Shown here: positions 35,193-44,998 of the stretch, piece after piece
Layout: every line of letters begins with the position of its first letter
Position numbering within the stretch: the stretch's first letter is position 1
Origin: Sugiyamaella lignohabitans
Lineage: Eukaryota; Ascomycota; Dipodascomycetes; Dipodascales; Trichomonascaceae
NCBI RefSeq assembly: GCF_001640025.1
Contig: NC_031671.1
Span: 1 to 64,000, forward strand
DNA: 64,000 nucleotides
Reading direction: 5' to 3'
Made by a program: the position numbers and the translations under genes
Notes under the pieces: model-generated
What the model was told of the DNA's origin: nothing
What the model saw: only the letters and a program-made list of their open reading frames with translations
Database searches by the model: none

Positions 35193-36886
35193 CGGTCCAT
35201 ATATATACAGCAACGAAGTATCGAAACAAGGACTTGGGTAATTTTTTGTACGCCGCCTGAATATTTGTCAAAAAATATTATTAGATCTTAGATCACACTA
35301 TTCCTTGATAGTAGTCGATGTATAGCAAGATCACACTTATACATCACCCCCCTGCCTTGTCGCGCGTAAAGAAAAGTGCGTTAGCTGGTTTGCTTGGTTA
35401 TTCACGAGCCGATCGGTGAGAGTGCTTATAGGCGTGTTTGGCAGACGTCTAGCTATAATGTCAGATTAACACTGCAGAACTTGCAGAGATCGCTACTTTT
35501 GCTATTGATTAGTTAGTATAATTAATAAAATCACAAAAAAGCCACCAACATCGTGACATGAATAACTCGTTAATAAATGTGGTGAGAGTGCAGCAGCGAT
35601 ATATCTATATATATCTGCAGATAATAGTACAGCAAACTCCAGTGCATGTTTAGGCAGGGGTACATAGACATACCAGTGGAATCCTCGAATCACACTGGAA
35701 AGGTTGACAAACAGAAACAGAAAGTAAAACTTGAATCCATCACAGCCGTCACCTGTCACATAGATCTTCGCAATAAATATATCATCATAAATGAAATAAC
35801 TGAATCATTCTGAATCAAGTTATCCGCAAATAAAAAAACCGCTTTTCTCTTATGTCATGATAAAAAAAAACTTACCAGCAAATCCAACGAAATCAGTAAC
35901 GGTCTAGCAGCTGCTGAACCAAAGTTACCAATAAAACAAAACCAGGCTTCAACGAGATGCACAAACGATATCCAAACTAAAAAAAAAAAACCCAACCAGC
36001 TGGTCCAGTAATAAGTAATCAAAGCTAAAGGAGATCCTTGGACGGAGTCGTCAACTGACTGTAAATCACCACGAAGATACCAATAGACCGGTCGAAAACA
36101 GAACTAGTTAGTATTTGTTTACTAGGATTACTCGACACTAATAAACAAGGAGTCAAAGTACCAAGCAGTCGCGTCGCTGTGGGACAAATAATATTGATTC
36201 ACACCGGAAACACAAAACAAGGGTAAGTGATTCTATCTAGTGGATACAATAATTATTATATACACGTTAAAAGCACCACCAGTCAGTTGTACTAGGTAGA
36301 ATATATGCCTGCCTATTCAGGAAGATATTGTTCGCATATATCACCTACCCACTCAGTTCGAGCATGAAACTTTTTGGCTCACACTTTGGCTCACACTGAC
36401 CGGTGCATCCTGCCGGATGTTTCTTTTTTTTGCAGGTGTGAAATTTGTTTTTTCACGCCAGGTTTTTTTTTGTGTGAAGCGGCGGCGTCTGGACAAAAAA
36501 GAAATCTTGACGCGGTTCAGTAGTCAATCCAACTGCACCTGAACTAGCGGAACGCCCCTAACCTTGATGGGTGAATTTAGGGACGTGTGCCGACAGGGCG
36601 TATCTGCTGAGAAGAGAGGTCAGGAGACAGCGAACTGAGCAAGAGACGAAAGAAAGGGACACAGAAGGAGAAGAAGAGACAGGTGTGAAACGGTCAAGAG
36701 AGCTGCAACATTGCTACCATCTACCGTAAGCTCGTCCAAAAACGAACTCATCCGAAATGACCGTTGAACAGCCAATGCCCTCGGCACCAAAGCAGCAGCT
36801 GGAAAAACCAAGTTAGCGGGGTGGGTTGTGGGGTACACGTCCTGATGAGGGGCAGATCTGACCACAGACCTCGCTTGAGGGGGTCT
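35193..36886. other. Promoter side of the Ser-rich gene, no other gene seen
   Basis: This stretch contains A/T runs, the TATATATA tract near 35200 and many short frames without credible products. It is the left part of a 4.9-kb gene-free interval. Confidence 0.45.
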
Positions 36887-37024
36887 GCCTCCGGCGGCTG
36901 GGGCTCTGCCCCAGACCCCGTGGCTCCTCTCGCTCCGCTCGAGTCGTTACGTGGGGATGCCCTCGCAAACTCCTGCGAAGCAGGAGCAACCAGGGTCTGG
37001 GGCGGAGCCCCAGCCGCCGGAGGC
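36887..37024. repeat. GC-rich paired hairpin element, copy 7 (two-armed)
   Basis: This is a 138-bp element. The left tip is CTCTCGC-TCC-GCTCGAG and the right tip is the perfect hairpin CTCCTGC-GAA-GCAGGAG. Hairpin loops are TCT on the left and GGA on the right. The inverted symmetry continues 9 bases into the flanks (AGGGGGTCT and AGACCCCCT). Its centre is nearly identical to copy 8. Confidence 0.95.
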
Positions 37025-38385
37025 AGACCCCCTTCACGAGTCAGATATAACTGAAGACGACGAGTCGCGAGAGCCGAATTCGGCAGTAATTCAAGTGGTA
37101 CCTCAACGCTAGTCAGCAATTCATTGTCGTCATCAGTGTAAAACTAACTAACCAATTGACGGAGTTATTACGTGAAACGACGGTAACCGACGGACGGACA
37201 GAGTCATGTCACTTGTCCTGACGGTCCGTCGATACCGAGTTCCAGCTAGACTGTAGATCAGCAGAGAATCTCTGGCAGGATAATTATTAGAATTACTTCG
37301 CTAATTAACCGTATCCAGACTCACGCGTGGGCCAGAGCTCTGGAATAGCAAGTGACTATCGTCAGGTCCAACCTCCTCACTCAAATACAGTTAGATATTA
37401 TCCATCTACTTCCCTCGGTCTGAAATACATGACGAAGATACTGATCCAGACTGATAGTGGAAACTGCAAGTCCCCCCGCCAACTGGACCCCACTTTGCAC
37501 CCCACTACCGCCGCCCCACTAGCCTATCACTTCACCCTCACTAACGAACTAGCTACTACCCCGCATCTTCAACTCTATTGTTAATCCCAGAACGTAAGTC
37601 GGTGGTCAATAAGTTCCGGTTCATTTGTAATGGTAAAAAAAATGAGAGAATAAAAAAATAAATAAAACAAGTGGTGTATCAGTCCGAGCTGGGACTAGTA
37701 AGCCCGATAGAAGACGAGAAGTTCAGGCACTCGACAGGCAATTGTTTGATTTAGGTCGCAGACTGGCGGCCTGCTCCGCGTCAGCACATAACTCCGACCG
37801 ACACTACCGATATACTTTGGCAGTACACCGGAAATGGCAGGTTGGCAGACTCGCTAAACAACTCTAACCAATGGCTGCGGTGGACGTGACTTCTTAGTCA
37901 AGTACTTTTGGCTTTTTGTGCTGTTTAAAGTTTACTTTGTAACCTTATTACTGGCCCTTACTGTCTGCCTACTTGTCTGTACTGCGCACTAGCCTGTGCA
38001 GCAGTCAGCAGCTGGTGCCCTATAGAGTGGTCTGCCGTGGTAACCTTATCGATAATAATGACAAGATACGTCCTCCCTTCATCCACCCAGATCGTAGCAA
38101 TTTAATTATCAAGTCTCTCACAATAATAATAATAATACTTCTACCTACGAGGCGAACATATTTTATTCCGGGGGATCTCATTTTCACCAGATCCAGCAGC
38201 ACCCACTTACCCTAAGCGTCGAAAAGCCGTTTCTGAGATTCTCCAGCCGCCAATGCATGCTGCAGCGATCTGATCTAAATGAAATATTTTTTATTTTCAT
38301 TTCACGCACCTGCAAGTCGGCTCGTGAGATTTCTTCCCTCCACCACCGTTCCAGCCACCTGCATACTACCACTACTACTGGACCT
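37025..38385. other. Gene-free interval between element copies 7 and 8
   Basis: About 1.36 kb with only short frames and a small AAT repeat near 38125. No gene, RNA or promoter is supported. Confidence 0.45.
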
Positions 38386-38522
38386 GCCTCCGGCGGCTGG
38401 GGCTCTGCCCCAGACCCCGCTGCTCCTCTCGCTCCGCTCGAGTCGTTGCGTGGGGATCCCCTCGCAAACTCCTGCGAAGCAGGAGCCACGGGGTCTGGGG
38501 CGGAGCCCCAGCCGCCGGAGGC
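38386..38522. repeat. GC-rich paired hairpin element, copy 8 (two-armed)
   Basis: This is a 137-bp element with the same layout and central sequence as copy 7 (shared GTGGGGAT and CCCTCGCAAACTCCTGCG). It differs mainly in the linkers next to the core (GCTG for GTGG on the left). Confidence 0.95.
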
Positions 38523-39769
38523 ACGACTCGCAACAGGTGAGACGGTTGTTTCGAGTTTATCGGGCTGGCAGCTGTAGAAGCAGCTTAATTGGGCTGCGGG
38601 TGCGTTGCCGTCGCTACCAGGTGCTGCCAGCAGTCGCTACCAGATTGATATCCAAAAGCTGCACAGGGCACCGTGGCCGTTAGTGTCAGTGATGCTCTAT
38701 TACCGGACTGAGAGATGTTTGCTTCCACGCTAATGGTTCGAACTGTGTAATGTAAATGTGATACACCTTCGACCTTACATGTATCTGTAGTTCAGGACAA
38801 CCGAAAAAACGTTGGCAATCTCAAGGTACGATCTGGCCGATCGCATGCTAAACAGTCGATCCTCGGTTCGTCTGTTGAGTTCGACGACTAATTTGGTTCG
38901 CTAATTCAAGCTAGTTTTACTGAAATAAAAGCAGTTTGAAACCAAGGCGGCCATTAGCCACTTGCCCCTCCTGAATATCGTTTGCAGCATCAGTATCAAA
39001 ACACAATCGTACAGAGTTAACCCAATCTGTGTGTCCAGAGGTACGTACGTACCCATCCGCAACCTGTGATTTCTTTCCAACACAATCATAAACATAGTTT
39101 AGCCTGATTGGTTTGAGACCTGGTTAAGACCAGTTTGAGATAACGTTCACTCTCGAAAAAGCAAAATAATCTTGCCCAAAACGAGGTTGGGGATAAGACA
39201 GCCGACCGGTGGTGTCCAGGTTCGCCAGTTTGTATCTGCTGCAGCAAGCACGTTAACCGGTACCCGTCAAACCGTTACCACGCACTGCTCCAGTTCTAGT
39301 CCTGACAGATCAAATGAAAACCACGACAACCAGGTCAAAAGCCAGCTGAATATCATTGAATATCATTGATACCCTCCAACCAATTCTGCCCGTAACACTC
39401 TCACGGCTCCAACTGCAGCTCACCAGGTCTGCACTGCAGCCCACCCCCACTGTTTACCAGTGACCATTTCTGGACCGGTCAAGTCTCACTTGTGCAGCTT
39501 CCACTGGCGAGACGTCTAAAAACGACCACCGGTCCTGAAAAACGAACTTCCGCGAAACACACATCCACCCATCCCCCCTTCACCAGAATCACCCCTCAAC
39601 AACCGACCGCAACCCCACCAACCCCCCTCCAAACCACCTGAAACGATCGACCAGATCTCTTTCGATAGATCGCCGCTTCCCCACATCACTAACCACATCA
39701 GGACCCCAGGCGATGAGATAAACCGAGGACCCCGGCGGGGCTACCCCGCCCCCACCCCCTGACAGGGCT
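38523..39769. other. Gene-free interval between element copies 8 and 9
   Basis: About 1.25 kb of short frames only. The stretch 39420-39720 is C-rich on the plus strand. No gene is supported. Confidence 0.45.
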
Positions 39770-40069
39770 GCCTCCGGCGGCTGGGGCTCTGCCCCAGACC
39801 CCATGGCTCCTCTCGCTACGCTCGAGTCGGGTTCGGGGGGTTGTCCATGTGCCTCCGGCGGCTGGGGCTTTGCCCCAGACCCCACTGCCCCCTCGCTTTG
39901 GGTGGGATTTGATCACAGGGCCGTGAACCGACTCGAGCGGAGCGAGAGGAGCCACGGGGTCTGGGGCGGAGCCCCAGCCGCCGGGGGCAGGTGGACCGTC
40001 CCCCAAGCCCGACTCGAGGGTAGCGAGAGGAGCCACGGGGTCTGGGGCAGAGCCCCAGCCGCCGGAGGC
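39770..40069. repeat. GC-rich hairpin element, copy 9 (nested double element)
   Basis: Four arms lie in 300 bp. Left-type arms start at 39770 and 39851; right-type arms end at 39988 and 40069. The outermost pair match each other at both variable sites (hairpin loop TCT with AGA, tip triplet TAC with GTA), while the inner pair differ (TTT and GGA), so one element appears inserted inside another. It lies 36 bases from the POP2 stop. Confidence 0.93.
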
Positions 40070-40105
40070 AGGTGCCGCCCCCAGAGAGAGGTTTAGATTG
40101 TATTT

Positions 40106-41998
40106 TTACAGAGCACCACCGCCCATTTTGCCGAACTGGAAGATGTTGGCGGCGTTGGTGACGCCGTGGCTGGCAGAGGCAGAGGCCGTGGCACCACCAG
40201 AGATGGCGTTGAGGATAGCTGCGGAGGCTGCGGCCGCTGCGTTGTTGGTGCCGTTGTTAGACTGTTGGGACGGGTCGTCTTCGAAACCGTCTCCCAGTCC
40301 GAAGAGGTAGTTCCGTACTTTGTTGATGTTGGCATCGCCTATCAGACGTTTGATTTCAAAGAAACAGCCGCTGGTCACAAATGCGTCGTTGCCAGCTTGA
40401 CTGAGCCCTCCAAGAGACGACAGTCCTCCGTTGACTGATGATTGTGGCATGGGAAGTCTTCTTACTTGGAAATCGTCAGCAACTTCTGACAGTTGAGACT
40501 TGTTTGATAGCTTGAATGTTTTGGTTATGCATTTCACGTCCCAAACATTGGGGAAGTATGTCCTTAAAGTAGATAAGAAACCTCTTTCTTCAACAGGGAC
40601 TTCGTTATTTAGCATGATAGATAGAATGTATCCCAGATCATAACCGCTGTGAAAAGTGATCCAGCTGACGGTGTCGTCAAGGGTGAGTCCTGACGTCAGA
40701 ATCAACTCGCCAAATGCAAATGGGTCTATTCCGTCTGTTTCGTGTTTGGCAAAGTCAATGCCCGACTGCCGTAACAGCTCGACTCCGTCGGCAGAACACA
40801 TATCTTCGTTGACATTGAACTTGAAATTAAACTGGAAAGTCGATGCAACTCCCACAGGATGATTACCGTATTCATCAGCAAAAGTCAGTCCGATCTGAAT
40901 CACCTGTAAAATATCTACATTAGACCGCAGAGTTTGGTAGTGGTATTCTGACGTTGATTTAAACGTGCCAATAGGTCTTGCTACAATACCAGGAAATTTA
41001 CAATCCACTGATATGTATTTGTATCGTTCGACGAGATCTCGAATTGCAGCCATTTGATCTTCTAAATTCCATTTCCACACATTGACAATTGTCGACGATT
41101 TCATCGAGCCACCAGCAGCTGCAGCGGATAATCCACCTGCTGCTGCTAAGTTGCCAGTTGGTCCTCCAAGTGCACCTCCAGCACCACCTGTATTAGCTAT
41201 ATTCATCATTCCTCCGGCCAGTCCTAGATTGGGCAGTGATCCATTGAATGCGTTTATATCTGTTGTGTTGTTGTAATTTGACAGTGGACCCCCGCCTGTG
41301 GAACTGCTCATAAGACCGTTTCCTAAACCACCTGCTCCAACACCAATATCGGCGCCAGCTCCAACATTTGGAACTCCTCCAAATGCTTGTAAACTGGCAG
41401 CAGCCATTTGGTTAATATTCTGATTTCGGGCTTGCATTCTTTGAAACATGAGATTTGGTTGACCCTGAGCTTGTGCTTGAGCTTGAGCTTGTGCCTGTGC
41501 CTGTGCTTGTGCTTGAGCCTGAGCCTGTGCTTGTGCTTGAGCCTGTGCTTGAGCTTGAGCCTGAGCCTGAGCCTGTGCTTGTGCCTGTGCCTGTGCTTGT
41601 GCTTGAGCTTGAGCTTGAGCTTGAGCCTGAGCATGGGCATGAGCATGAGCTTGAGCCTGGTGAACATGAGCCTGTTGGGCATGAGCATGGGCCTGAGCTT
41701 GAGCTTGAGCCTGAGCCTGTGCTTGAGCTTGCGCTTGAGCCTGCAGCATCTGTTGTTGGTCATCCCCATGGTCATCTCTCTGATCTGGAAGCATCTGTTT
41801 GTATCCAGCACCCGCGTTTATATACTGTTGCTGCTGAAGCGGCATTACTCCCTGTTGCTGGTGTTGTTGTTGTTGTTGCAACTGATTCTGTGGTTGACCC
41901 TGAATCTGGCCTCCCTGGCCCTGTAACATTTGTAACGACATCAATCCAGCATTCGGACCATTAGATCGATTGTTATAATTGCCAGATGCTCTCATCAT
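40106..41998 (-). CDS. POP2: CCR4-NOT subunit Pop2/Caf1 with altered catalytic site
   Basis: This 630-residue protein is the Caf1/Pop2 RNase D-like subunit of CCR4-NOT, which shortens mRNA poly(A) tails and bridges Ccr4 to Not1. The N-terminal third is Gln-rich and contains about 95 residues of Gln-Ala/His-Ala alternation. The nuclease domain starts near residue 303 with [10 protein letters not shown]. The DEDD residues read Asp332, Lys334 in place of Glu (SVDCKFPG, codon AAA at 40999-40997), Asp454 (FHSGYD) and Asp538 (QAGNDAF). Active homologues have DTEFPG here, so one metal ligand is missing; Saccharomyces Pop2 also departs from DEDD. The C-terminus is Ala/Asn/Ser-rich. Either of two adjacent ATGs (41998, 41995) can start it. 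Confidence 0.94.
   Translation of the reverse strand: MMRASGNYNNRSNGPNAGLMSLQMLQGQGGQIQGQPQNQLQQQQQHQQQGVMPLQQQQYINAGAGYKQMLPDQRDDHGDDQQQMLQAQAQAQAQAQAQAQAQAHAHAQQAHVHQAQAHAHAHAQAQAQAQAQAQAQAQAQAQAQAQAQAQAQAQAQAQAQAQAQAQAQAQAQAQAQAQGQPNLMFQRMQARNQNINQMAAASLQAFGGVPNVGAGADIGVGAGGLGNGLMSSSTGGGPLSNYNNTTDINAFNGSLPNLGLAGGMMNIANTGGAGGALGGPTGNLAAAGGLSAAAAGGSMKSSTIVNVWKWNLEDQMAAIRDLVERYKYISVDCKFPGIVARPIGTFKSTSEYHYQTLRSNVDILQVIQIGLTFADEYGNHPVGVASTFQFNFKFNVNEDMCSADGVELLRQSGIDFAKHETDGIDPFAFGELILTSGLTLDDTVSWITFHSGYDLGYILSIMLNNEVPVEERGFLSTLRTYFPNVWDVKCITKTFKLSNKSQLSEVADDFQVRRLPMPQSSVNGGLSSLGGLSQAGNDAFVTSGCFFEIKRLIGDANINKVRNYLFGLGDGFEDDPSQQSNNGTNNAAAAASAAILNAISGGATASASASHGVTNAANIFQFGKMGGGAL
41466..41748 (-). 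repeat. Hexanucleotide-type repeat encoding alternating Gln-Ala in POP2
   Basis: About 280 bases of imperfect 6-bp units encode (Gln-Ala)n with interspersed His-Ala on the minus strand. The repeat keeps all frames open, which produces long spurious Leu-rich and Glu/Pro-rich frames on the other strand. Confidence 0.95.
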
Positions 41999-42795
41999 TC
42001 AAGAGCATCACCTGTGACCAATCACCAAATTAACGAATCTATCAGTCAATATATGTACACCCACTCAATCACCGATTCAAAAATATGCTTTTCTAAATAT
42101 CGTTGTAACACCAATCCACTCAAAAGTCCTGTATTCGCACGACTGGTGCTCTCAAGTTAATTGTTCAATGCTGCTTTATCGGTCAATCTCTACTGTGGTT
42201 TTCAACATCAAGTTCACCGCCCTAACCTTAATAGCACGGCTAAGTGGACTTTATAAGGACTGAATCTCGGAGACAGGTGATTCTCGTCCAAATTGACCAT
42301 AAATTTTCTGTTAGCAGACGTGAAATATCAAAACTTTCCGGAAGCGTAAAAAAGCTACTTTTTTGTATATTTTGAGGGGAATATTGCGTTCTGGCAAGGT
42401 CTAAGAGTCATGTAAAGACTGTTACAAGAGAGGATAAGTCAAGTGCAAGCTCACAAAATGAAAAATCCAAATTAGGTTTAAATTCTTGATATTCTCAAAA
42501 ATTTCGTCTGAGGAACCTATATTTATCAGATGAAAGCCCATGTTCAAAATTGATGCTAAAAATGATCTAGAGTCGTTAGAATGATGCAGAGACACATGAT
42601 CTTTCTGGTGCATTGACATCGAACCTGCATTTAACGTTCGTTCACCTGCATAATCTCGACTTGCACCATAGTACAAAATTTAGTTCACTGATATAAGAAT
42701 ATATCACGATCAGCCAAAATAGTCTTTCATGTTGAAAGTTGAAGTGTTTCAGGACTTTGATTTGATTTGATTGCTTTGAGTCTAGATAACAAACT
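41999..42795. other. Divergent promoter region between POP2 and the next gene
   Basis: About 800 bases between divergent starts. A minus-strand 84-codon frame at 42422-42676 resembles nothing and is not called. Confidence 0.5.
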
Positions 42796-43926
42796 ATGAA
42801 AAGGTTACGGCAACAATGTACACTGTGCCAACATAGATTATTTTCAATCTCATTCTCCAGACAGGCATCTGGAACTCCCTACCGAAATGGAGAAAGAAAA
42901 GACGTATCCCCAAGCCGAACTGGACAGAGATCAAAACTTGATCCTGACAGTTCAGTCAGTTTTCCCAAATCAGTCCCACATTTTAATCGAATTCGGGATG
43001 TATATCTTCCGACGGATCCTGACCAGAGCCCTGGTATAAGTAAAATCCAGCAGCTGGCATATTCAAGCCTCTTCCGAACGTTTCGCTATCGAGCCAAGCA
43101 TGAGAAAATGCTTGCCAAAACCCAGAAAACAAACGAAATAATACGATTATCAGATCATTCTGGCCAAGCATCAATACAAGAACTTCGTAAACGCAATCAA
43201 TCCAGTTCATATAAACGAACTGACGAAGAAATCATTAATCGACTGCCATATGCTCCTCGATCTCCAGAGGGCATCAAATTACAAAACCTAGCCACGAAGC
43301 TTCGAAAGAGCGCATTCTATTTAATTATCCAAACCAAACAACAAGATTACCATGACTTTGTAAATCTAAAATTAAAAGCTCTCCTGGACTCAGCCCTCTC
43401 AACATCTGCATCCCCTGACATCTCCAACTCTACCAGTCCCACCTCTCCTGCCACTTCAACTGCATCTTCATCCCCTACGAGTAACTCTGTAACAGGAAGA
43501 GAGCTCGAGGCCATTTTGTGGTATACTAAACAAGATCTATCCGACGAGGACATCGTCATTTGGGACTACTGGCTCACTAATACTTCAAACCAAGACCCAG
43601 ATCTGCAGCCACGGCCCGACTGGTCTCAACGGTACCTCGTGGTCGACATTCCAAACCGGTTTGTAACTTCAGAATACATGTCGCATCTCCTCAGCTTCGA
43701 TCCATCCGAAGCCAGCATCCTATCCGCCTCAGTATCACCCTCCCTTCTCGGTGGATCCTCCGGCCTCGCATCTGCCATCCAGTCAATTGAATCGCCCTGG
43801 AAACGACCCTCGTCCGACAAATCAACCATTATCGCCGACGTCCTAAAAACCCTTGCATCTCACAATCTCACCCACAGCATCTTAAGTGTGAACGGCCGTC
43901 TCGTGCTGACCCCCGAAGGGGTATAA
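42796..43926 (+). CDS. Unknown protein, probably mitochondrial
   Basis: This 376-residue protein starts MKRLRQQCTLCQHRLFSIS and then SRQASGTPYRNG: basic, hydroxylated and free of acids, as in mitochondrial presequences. A central region at about 60-190 is rich in Arg, Lys, Gln and Tyr with helical character (SKIQQLAYSSLFRTFRYRAK, EGIKLQNLATKLRKSAF). A Ser/Thr/Pro linker follows at about 203-233. The rest has acidic and aromatic blocks (EAILWYTKQDLSDEDIVIWD). The basic central region would suit an rRNA- or membrane-associated mitochondrial factor, but I recognise no family. It converges with the thioesterase gene, and a solo GC hairpin arm begins 8 bases after its stop. Confidence 0.7.
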   Translation: MKRLRQQCTLCQHRLFSISFSRQASGTPYRNGERKDVSPSRTGQRSKLDPDSSVSFPKSVPHFNRIRDVYLPTDPDQSPGISKIQQLAYSSLFRTFRYRAKHEKMLAKTQKTNEIIRLSDHSGQASIQELRKRNQSSSYKRTDEEIINRLPYAPRSPEGIKLQNLATKLRKSAFYLIIQTKQQDYHDFVNLKLKALLDSALSTSASPDISNSTSPTSPATSTASSSPTSNSVTGRELEAILWYTKQDLSDEDIVIWDYWLTNTSNQDPDLQPRPDWSQRYLVVDIPNRFVTSEYMSHLLSFDPSEASILSASVSPSLLGGSSGLASAIQSIESPWKRPSSDKSTIIADVLKTLASHNLTHSILSVNGRLVLTPEGV

Positions 43927-43934
43927 CGGGGCCT

Positions 43935-43988
43935 GCCTCCGGCGGCTGGGGCGCTGCCCCAGACCCCGTTGTGCTCGCTTCGCGAGCG
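43935..43988. repeat. GC-rich hairpin element, copy 10 (solo left arm)
   Basis: A single arm starts GCCTCCGGCGG, with hairpin loop GCT and tip GCTCGC-TTC-GCGAGC. It begins 8 bases after a stop codon, the closest of all copies. Confidence 0.93.
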
Positions 43989-44068
43989 CTCTTGGGTCTC
44001 CCGCTGTTTGAGATCCTGTATGGAATAATCAGGTACTCTAACTCTATCTATATATTTATATCTAATGT

Positions 44069-44998
44069 CTAATCTTTGAGTGTGGTATTATCAGGCTATT
44101 ACTTGTTAGTGAAGGAGAGTAGAACAAACTTGTGATGGTACTTACATGCTTGAAAGCCTGGACCATGTACTTTGTGTGACTTCCTCGGGCAAATAGCGTC
44201 TTGCGGTTGAGATCCCGAAATTCTATGCTCGTATAAGCCAATGTGCGTCCGAGTTTGTCGCATTTAGCATCCTAATAAGCTCCGTTAGATAGTTCAAACT
44301 GATTTGAATGAATAAATTATGATTGATTACCTACCACTAGCACCTTCGAGCCTACACCTCCGCCAGAGGAAAGGAACGTCGAGTTCATATCAACAGTAAC
44401 GCCAGTCGCAAACAAACCTTTCGAGGCACAAGCCAGGGACCCGCCGATATCAATCAGCGATGCAATACATCCACCATGAAAGCCCCCAAGACGATTCTGA
44501 TGACCATTAGTATTGAGATCCACCAGTCTCCGGCTACTCAAGTTCGGCTAAAAACTCGTGGCTACTGGTTCACGGAAGTTTGATAGGAAACCAGAGATAT
44601 GATAGATTTCATGGACCACCAGAAAATAGCCATTTCGTAGCATAATGGTTTAATGAACTTACGACATGACGTTTATCTATTTCAAATTCCATGGTCACCT
44701 GCCCTGGAACAGCTTTGGTCACTATAGCCTATCACAGGTTAGCAAGAACACGTCTACAAGTCACAAGCTTTTCATAGCTTTACAGTTGAGACGACTGTTG
44801 ATGGAAGCTTCTGTTATTGGGGATAAATACCTTCTCAAACATAGCGGCTTCAAGGCCGCCGTTCTTGACCATGTCGGCCCAAACCTATTTCACATGTTAG
44901 TTAGTCTCGAGATCACCAATATGAATTCATCCGTGATTGGACCAAATCTTGGAAAAACGTCGCACACTTACCTTTCTCACAAACTTCAGCGTAGCCAT
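44069..44998 (-). CDS. Hotdog-fold acyl-CoA thioesterase (ACOT13/PaaI type), six exons
   Basis: I reconstruct six exons, 44998-44972, 44884-44831, 44728-44663, 44496-44335, 44271-44146 and 44095-44069, coding for 153 residues; all exons join in phase 0. Donors are GTAAGT, GTATTT, GTAAGT, GTAGGT and GTAAGT. CTAAC branch sites precede the acceptors except in intron 3, which has ACTAAT. The protein runs MATLKFVRKVWADMVKN to HTKYMVQAFKHPDNTTLKD. The hotdog core has DKRHVNRLGGFHGGCIASLI, with the HGG catalytic-loop motif of PaaI/ACOT13 enzymes and the Asp of the LIDIGGSLA helix. Such enzymes hydrolyse medium- or long-chain acyl-CoA, often in mitochondria; the basic N-terminus would allow that location. 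The stop codon is TAG at 44069-44071. Five introns are many for a budding yeast gene. Confidence 0.87.

Noticed and set aside
38731..38760. tRNA B-box-like GGTTCGAAC
   Set aside because: No A box, anticodon arm or acceptor stem could be paired around it. No tRNA was found elsewhere either.
36887..40069. CRISPR-like array
   Set aside because: The repeats are palindromic but irregularly spaced by hundreds to thousands of bases, in a eukaryotic genome.
41408..41964. Long plus-strand frames rich in Leu-Cys-Leu or Glu-Pro-Val opposite POP2
   Set aside because: They arise from the Gln-Ala repeat, which leaves all frames open.
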